Source of the DNA: Rhizophagus irregularis
Taxonomy: Eukaryota > Glomeromycota > Glomeromycetes > Glomerales > Glomeraceae
Assembly: GCF_026210795.1 (NCBI RefSeq)
Contig: NC_089457.1
Span: forward strand, 3,162,001-3,226,000
Reading direction: 5' to 3'
Length of the DNA stretch: 64,000 nucleotides
How positions within the stretch are numbered: the stretch's first letter is position 1; every line of letters begins with the position of its first letter. The position numbers and the translations under genes were made by a program. Under the pieces are notes generated by a model, which worked only from the letters and a program-made list of their open reading frames with translations, ran no database searches and had not been told where the DNA came from. Positions 58,077 through 64,000 of the stretch are shown here, in pieces.

Positions 58077-61000
58077 TTAATTTTGGATTTGTTTCACTTT
58101 AACGTTAAATTCTATATTATACTGTTGATCAATTCCCAAATACCCATCGCTAACTAAGAATATCGTATATTGATATTTCCCTTCTTTTTCCGGCGCAATT
58201 AACTTCAATTTGACTGTATGCTTATTAGAAAATTCTCCAAATTGTCCATTACGCATATTAACTCTTTTAAAATCAATTATACTATCAGATGAACTATTTC
58301 CTAATATCAACCACCACGACTCATATTGTGGTTTAGAAAATTTAGGTGCATAAATTTTACCATCATATCCAGATACTTTCTTTGCTCTCTCCAAAGATAC
58401 TATTAGAGTACGTTCCTCCTTGGGAGCTATTGAATCATTAGTCATATCAATACGACAATCAACATCGATCAAAGGAATATTGTTGATAACTTTACATATC
58501 TACGAGATTACAAAAAAATATGAATACATATAAGTTACGTATTTGTTTTCGGAAAGAAGAAAGACAAAATTGATAGTATTAACCTTTTGAATTTCAGGTT
58601 CGGAAAGTCCAGTAACGTTTTTGAAAATATTAGAACATTCTTCTTCTGATAGATCCAATAATTCACCCAAACACGTGACAACATGTCCCTAAAGTATTAC
58701 GATATTCAGTATTTAAATCACACGAAAACTTAATCCATCGGATATTTAATAAATAAATACCTCATGAGTAATTGAATCAATCATATGATTTTCAATTCCG
58801 GGAAGAATTAACAATGATGAATCTTCAGGCCAGCGGGATTGTTTGATACATTGCAATAATGACATAACATGAAGACATGGTGTTAACATACTTTTTTCAA
58901 CAATAGTATCAATCATCGCCTAGTGAATTGATTAGAAATTATTAAAATCTTCGTACATAATAAATATTGACTAAATAAAATAAATTTTACTGCCTATTCT
59001 TGCCTGTAATATACGAATTGCCTGATCTAAAACAGAAAATGTATCCGTTACATAGTCAGATATTGGCAAATTAGTCCTTGTGAGATGAGCTTGCAAAAGC
59101 AGGAAGGCTTTTGCATGTGGATTATCATATGGTTGATGGGGTTGGACGGACCACGGAAGTTCTTTTTCTAAATCACGATTTAAAAGATCCTCATTGTGTC
59201 GAACCGGAAGTTCAGAATATTCATCCGAATCACATAAAATGCCTAAAATATCTCGAATAGTGGATTTAATTTGGACGCGATCTAGGAAGAGTCGGATAGT
59301 TTTGTGTGAGAGATAATAATATGAAGCGATCTTGCCAAAGGACGTTGATTCTACATTAAATTCGTCATCCATTTTGTCTATTTTAATACAACCAGAAAGA
59401 TTCAGTTCAGACATAGATTTTTTAAACAATTTGATCAAATAGTCGTCAATAGCTTTATTCGTAGCTGCTTCCAATTCGTAATCATAATAAGTTGGGTTTT
59501 GTTGTAATCTACGATACAAGTAAGTATATTTAAGATATTGCACGGCCTCTTCTTCAGACTTTATGGTAGCAGCAACTATTTCAGCATTAAAATGGTTTTC
59601 AAGTTGCAAATGTAGACTGGATTCTACCGGAAAAGGTTCATACAAGAATTTTTTATAAAAGTTCTTTTTTGAATCTTGTATAAATATGCAAGCAACACCA
59701 CTATTATCGAATTGTGGGCGACCTATTTAATTAATAAATTTAGTCGCATTAAATTAACAATAAGATTAATACGAAAAAAAAAAATATTTCACACACCAGC
59801 TCTACCCATCATTTGAAGTACATCAGTAATAGGAAAATCCACATATCCTCCAGACTTAGCATCATAAAATTCCGTTCCTTTGATTATCACCAAATGAGCA
59901 GGTAAATTTACGCCCCAAGCTAAGGTACTAGTCGCGACCAAAATCTGAATTTTTTGATTTAAAAATAATTCCTCCACAATTTTCCTATCACCTTCAGTTA
60001 AACCAGCATGATGCAATCCAATGCCGAAAGTGAGTGTATTTTTCATACTATTATCCTTAATTCGAGATAGAATCATTTGTAATTCTTCTTCAGGCATTCG
60101 CAAAAAATGATAAGGATTCTCAGTCAAACAACAATAAGCAATTAAGTCCTGAGCTGTCAAACGCGTTTGACGTCTCGATGAAACAAATACAATTACAGGT
60201 TTTTGAGGAGAATGCCTCATAATACTATTAAAAGCTGGTTTATTCATAGTAGCCATACGAGGGCAATAGTGCCTTCCGGAAAATCCTTCAATGTGAATTT
60301 CCAATGGAACAGGGCGTACTGTATGGCTAAAGTTGAACAGTCCATCCTTATCAATACCCAGCCAGTCAGCTAAATCTTGAGCATTTGCTAAAGCTGTTGA
60401 TAATCCAACAATACGAACTTTCTTTTTAGTTTGAGAACCAATGTAATTCATACGTGATACTATGACTTCTAATGTAGGTCCTCTATCTCCGCCAAGTAAA
60501 TGGATTTCATCGATAATCACAAGTGATACATCTTGCACATAACTTCTATGTTGCCAACTACGGCTAATACCATCCCATTTTTCAGGCGTTGTAATAATAA
60601 TGTCAGAATTTTTAATAGAATGTAAGTCTGGGGTAACATCTCCTGTTAACTCGACAAGTCTTCTTTTCATTGGACCAGTTAATCTAGCTTGCCAATCATC
60701 TACACGTTCGCGAACTAAGGCTTTTAATGGAGCGATATAAACTACCTTAGAACGTGGGTATTCACGAAATGCCCACCTTAAAAAGTAAAGATTCAATTAA
60801 TAATTTTCAGTATTAATTTAATACTAATACACACTTACCACATAGCTAGCTCTGCAGTAACTGTTTTTCCCGATCCTGTAGGTGCTCCAATCAATACATT
60901 TGTTGAAGAATTATAAAGCGTCTCAAATACTTGAGTTTGTACAGGATTAAAATGAGAAAATCTTTTAGCGCATATTTCTTCAAGTGTTTTATCTTTAAGA

Positions 61001-63962
61001 TGAGTTATAGGTAATGGTGGTAATTTCTTCAATTCTGTATGTTGGTGATAATGTTTAGGCAAAACTATATTATTTAAAGAAATAGGAAGAGTTGACTCAG
61101 CTCCTATCCACCTATCTGAAATGACACGAATATATAATTGGGGAGGTAAAGGTTCTTGTACTGGAATTGTGAAACCAAGTTTTTGGGTTTCGCCAAGTTG
61201 CTTTTTATTTAGTATAAAATATTCTGAATGATATAATTCAACATTTTCAGAATCTTCAACAAATATCCACCATGGCTCTACAGTACCATGAATACGATCA
61301 TTCCAAACGAAATCAGGAGTAATAATTAGAGTTACACGTAAAATGTTACGTGTAATAGGCGCAATTTGAGCCTCCAATATAAGCATTGGAAACATATCTA
61401 CGCATTTGGAAATGATACTACCCATACGATTGTTTCGAACCAATTGTCCAAGTTCAGCTGGGGGCATATCTCTCATTTCCTCTATTAAAGGAGTATATGA
61501 ATTAGATTGAAGTTTCATTTTAATCTCTCGGGGCAAATTAAATTGAGCCAAAGGTGTCTCATACATCCACATTTTTTTGTCAATACATTTGCAAAAAGTC
61601 AATAGAATAACCGTCACTTGGGCCCAATTACGATTCACTGCAATTTCAAATAAAGCTCTAATTATGCGACTTGCATTTTGAATTACATATGCCGAATCAG
61701 ATACTAAAGCAAAATCCTTAATAGTAGCATTCGACAAATATGATTGTAATAATATATTAACTTTTCCTGGAGTTGAATCAATAGTTTGCTATTGTTATAA
61801 TAAATAAAATATTAACACCTTAGCTACTAATTTAAGAAAAATTTCCTTATGTAGAATACAACCTTAATCTGACAAGAACAAGCATTCTTCTTAAGATCTT
61901 CTAGTTCTTTAATCTCTTCTTCTCTTGATTTCAAATCTTCGAATTCACTACTTTCACTTATCATTGATAGAACATCAGCTTCAGTCATACGTTCTTTCAA
62001 TTGACGATCAAAAATTTCTATACTCTTATATCTTATATAATAATTTGAAGCGATACGACCCATATCAGTAATAGCAAAATAATCAGTCTCTTTTTCCAAC
62101 TCAATCATTTTATTTTTATGAAGTGCGTTTGCAGCATCTACTATAAGTTCTCGTCGTCGTTTTCCTAGCTCTGGATCCTCTATTGGCTGCGAGTGGTCCA
62201 TTCCATATACGAGCGGATTCTTTTTCATACGTACAAATAAATACGTATAACCAAGCCATCGAACTCCTTCATCAACATTTGTTACCGTGCCAAGCGAAAT
62301 CTCTGCATTTAAATTGTCGACCATACTACTTACGAATCTATAACAATTAAAAAAAAAAATTATACATATATATATGGGATGTTTATTCGAGAGTAAATCT
62401 CAAGCTAAGCTGAAACTTACTTTGATTCAATTGGATGTTGTTGTGTCATCGCGGAGACATAATGTGGTAATTTATCAAGTGTTGTTAAAATATAACCAAT
62501 CCCGTATGATTCATACTAATTTGTTTATATAAAATAAAAATGATTAAAGGTCGAATAACTTCCTGTTAAGATAATCTAAATTAACAAACCTGTGGACGAC
62601 CTGCTCTACCAAAAATCTGCATAACATCTAAAATTGATAAATCAACAAAATTACCCTTTTGGGTATCATAAACTCGTGTTCCCTTAATTACAACTGCATA
62701 AGCAGGTAAATTAACACCCCAAGCTAACGTTGCTGTACAACATAAGACCTATGTATAAAAGCATAAATTAAAAAACCTCCCAAGTTAGATATTAAGTCAA
62801 GATATCGAATACCTTTATGAATCCTTCAGAAAACAGTCGTTCTGTCATTGTTCGATCTGATCTTAACATGCCAGCATGATGGATACCGAAACCTTGTGCA
62901 AACAATTCTATTAATTCTTTATTTCTTGATTTAGATACTTCTTGTTTGATTAACCCAAACCGTTCATGAGTAGAACTATCAAAAATATCTTGTATTTAAA
63001 GGAATAAAAAAAAATATTACTTTTAATGTAAGCAAAAAAGATCATAAAAATTTAGCTTGTAAATTAAAAAAAAAATCATCTATATATATTCTCATATATT
63101 CTCTAAAGAAATTATATATATACCTGAACATCCTTCTTTGACAGCGAACTCGCTTAGTGTTCTTGCAGTTTTAACGGTGTCTTTACGTGAATGAACAAAA
63201 ACCATCACTTGATGGCCTTCCCTAACAAGATCCGAGACCTAAAAATTATATTAAAAATGTCAATAAATTATTCAATACTATACAATAAAAATACTTAACA
63301 TTTGGAAAATTTACTTTATCCCAGCAAACCCGATTGAGATTATTATTAGAAACAGTACCGAAACTACCTTTGACGCCAATAAAATGTTGTTCTAAAGGTA
63401 CCGGTCTAAACCCCCCACCAAAATAAAATAATCCCTCTGCACCATTTTTTAGATCAACTCTAAGAATTAAAATATATTAAATTTCTTATATAATCGATTA
63501 GAAATTAAATATTATACAAATACCCTAAAAATTGAGCTACATCAATATAATTTGGTAATGTAGCAGAAAGACCAACGATACGGATCATTTTTTGACTTGA
63601 TTCAATCTGAGATGAATCCGTAAAAATTATGCATAAGTATCAAATATAAAACAAGTAACGAATTAATCAAAGTTATGAAATACCTGGCGATGAGTACGTG
63701 CTACTAAACTTTCAAGAACAGCGCCTCGGTCATCATGTAATAAATGAACTTCATCAATAATAAGAAGTTTCACTTTCTGTACATAATATAAATATAAAGT
63801 TGTCTGTTAATATGCATTTAAAGATTATTAGTCAATTGAAGAATCATACTTGAGAAAGTTCGACATCTCCAGTGCTTTTTCTTGTAATTACATCCCATTT
63901 TTCTGGAGTTGTAACAATTATTTGTGTACTTGAAATTTCACCCTTAGTCAATTGCATGTCCC
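58077..63962 (-). CDS. Slh1/ASCC3-type tandem-cassette RNA helicase, 5' end missing
   Basis: Fifteen exons on the minus strand (63962-63850, 63776-63684, 63606-63524, 63459-63315, 63238-63124, 62988-62813, 62748-62590, 62515-62421, 62337-61863, 61788-60839, 60776-59797, 59722-59004, 58919-58761, 58688-58584, 58499-58077) join in phase to ~1,595 residues. The first cassette has [28 protein letters not shown] and [10 protein letters not shown], followed by its Sec63 domain. The second has [29 protein letters not shown] and QMMGRAGRPQ, followed by its own Sec63 domain ending [14 protein letters not shown]. That ending and [10 protein letters not shown] place it with ASCC3/Slh1 rather than Brr2. 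The protein acts in ribosome quality control, splitting collided ribosomes, and in ASCC repair complexes. The N-terminal ~400 residues lie beyond the right edge. One intron is GC-AG (59003-58920). Confidence 0.95.
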
Positions 63963-64000
63963 CTAAAATCAATAATATAAGCATATTGTTTTGACACGCA

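Noticed and set aside
58077-63962. Brr2 (U5 snRNP helicase) as identity of the helicase gene
   Set aside because: The C-terminal [14 protein letters not shown] and the [10 protein letters not shown] segment agree with ASCC3/Slh1 rather than Brr2.

Overview
This window is eukaryotic nuclear DNA: very AT-rich, with short spliceosomal introns (mostly 50-120 nt, GT-AG with poly-T tracts), long homopolymer tracts and many transposon relics. The gene content (BTB/BACK/TLDc proteins, an RBR ubiquitin ligase, a PD-(D/E)XK-kinase protein of the Crinkler type, PIF/Harbinger elements with a Myb/SANT-plus-coiled-coil partner) fits an arbuscular mycorrhizal fungus such as Rhizophagus (Glomeromycotina). 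That assignment is an inference from content, not from a search.

Layout. 1-2.4 kb is a repeat-built region with two arms of six ~40-nt exon-like units in opposite orientations, each unit bounded by splice-site consensus, next to a run of still smaller exon-like pieces. 2.6-3.9 kb is a Tc1/mariner relic. 6.2-7.5 kb (minus) is a four-exon CCDC97-like gene. 10.1 kb holds a small hAT-type MITE with a perfect 8-bp target duplication. 10.4-12.7 kb (plus) is a 14-exon GH27 alpha-galactosidase with a signal peptide and a C-terminal membrane anchor. 13-23 kb is a transposon graveyard: long inverted repeats (15.06 and 22.75 kb) enclose a PIF/Harbinger relic split by a hAT-type MITE, satellite-like 182-bp repeats, and nested MITEs. 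23.7-25.4 kb (plus) is a PD-(D/E)XK plus kinase gene. 26.3-27.2 kb (minus) is a frameshifted Myb/SANT-coiled-coil gene of the Harbinger partner type.

From 30.8 kb on the region is more genic: a membrane-anchored glutaredoxin (minus), a helical protein with a central hydrophobic hairpin (plus), a compact RBR E3 ligase (minus), a double ubiquitin-like protein (plus), a BTB-BACK-TLDc gene (minus), mitochondrial ribosomal protein bL31m (minus), a seven-helix membrane protein (plus), an intronless BTB-BACK paralog (plus), an SH3 adaptor of Lsb1/Csh3 type (plus), and the 3' fifteen exons of a Slh1/ASCC3 tandem-cassette RNA helicase (minus) that runs off the right edge.

The genes do not form one pathway. 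Three (RBR ligase, double Ub-like protein, BTB-BACK-TLDc) lie within 39.9-45.2 kb and all belong to ubiquitin-related families, though clustering by function is not expected in this type of genome. No tRNA, rRNA or CRISPR array was recognised.
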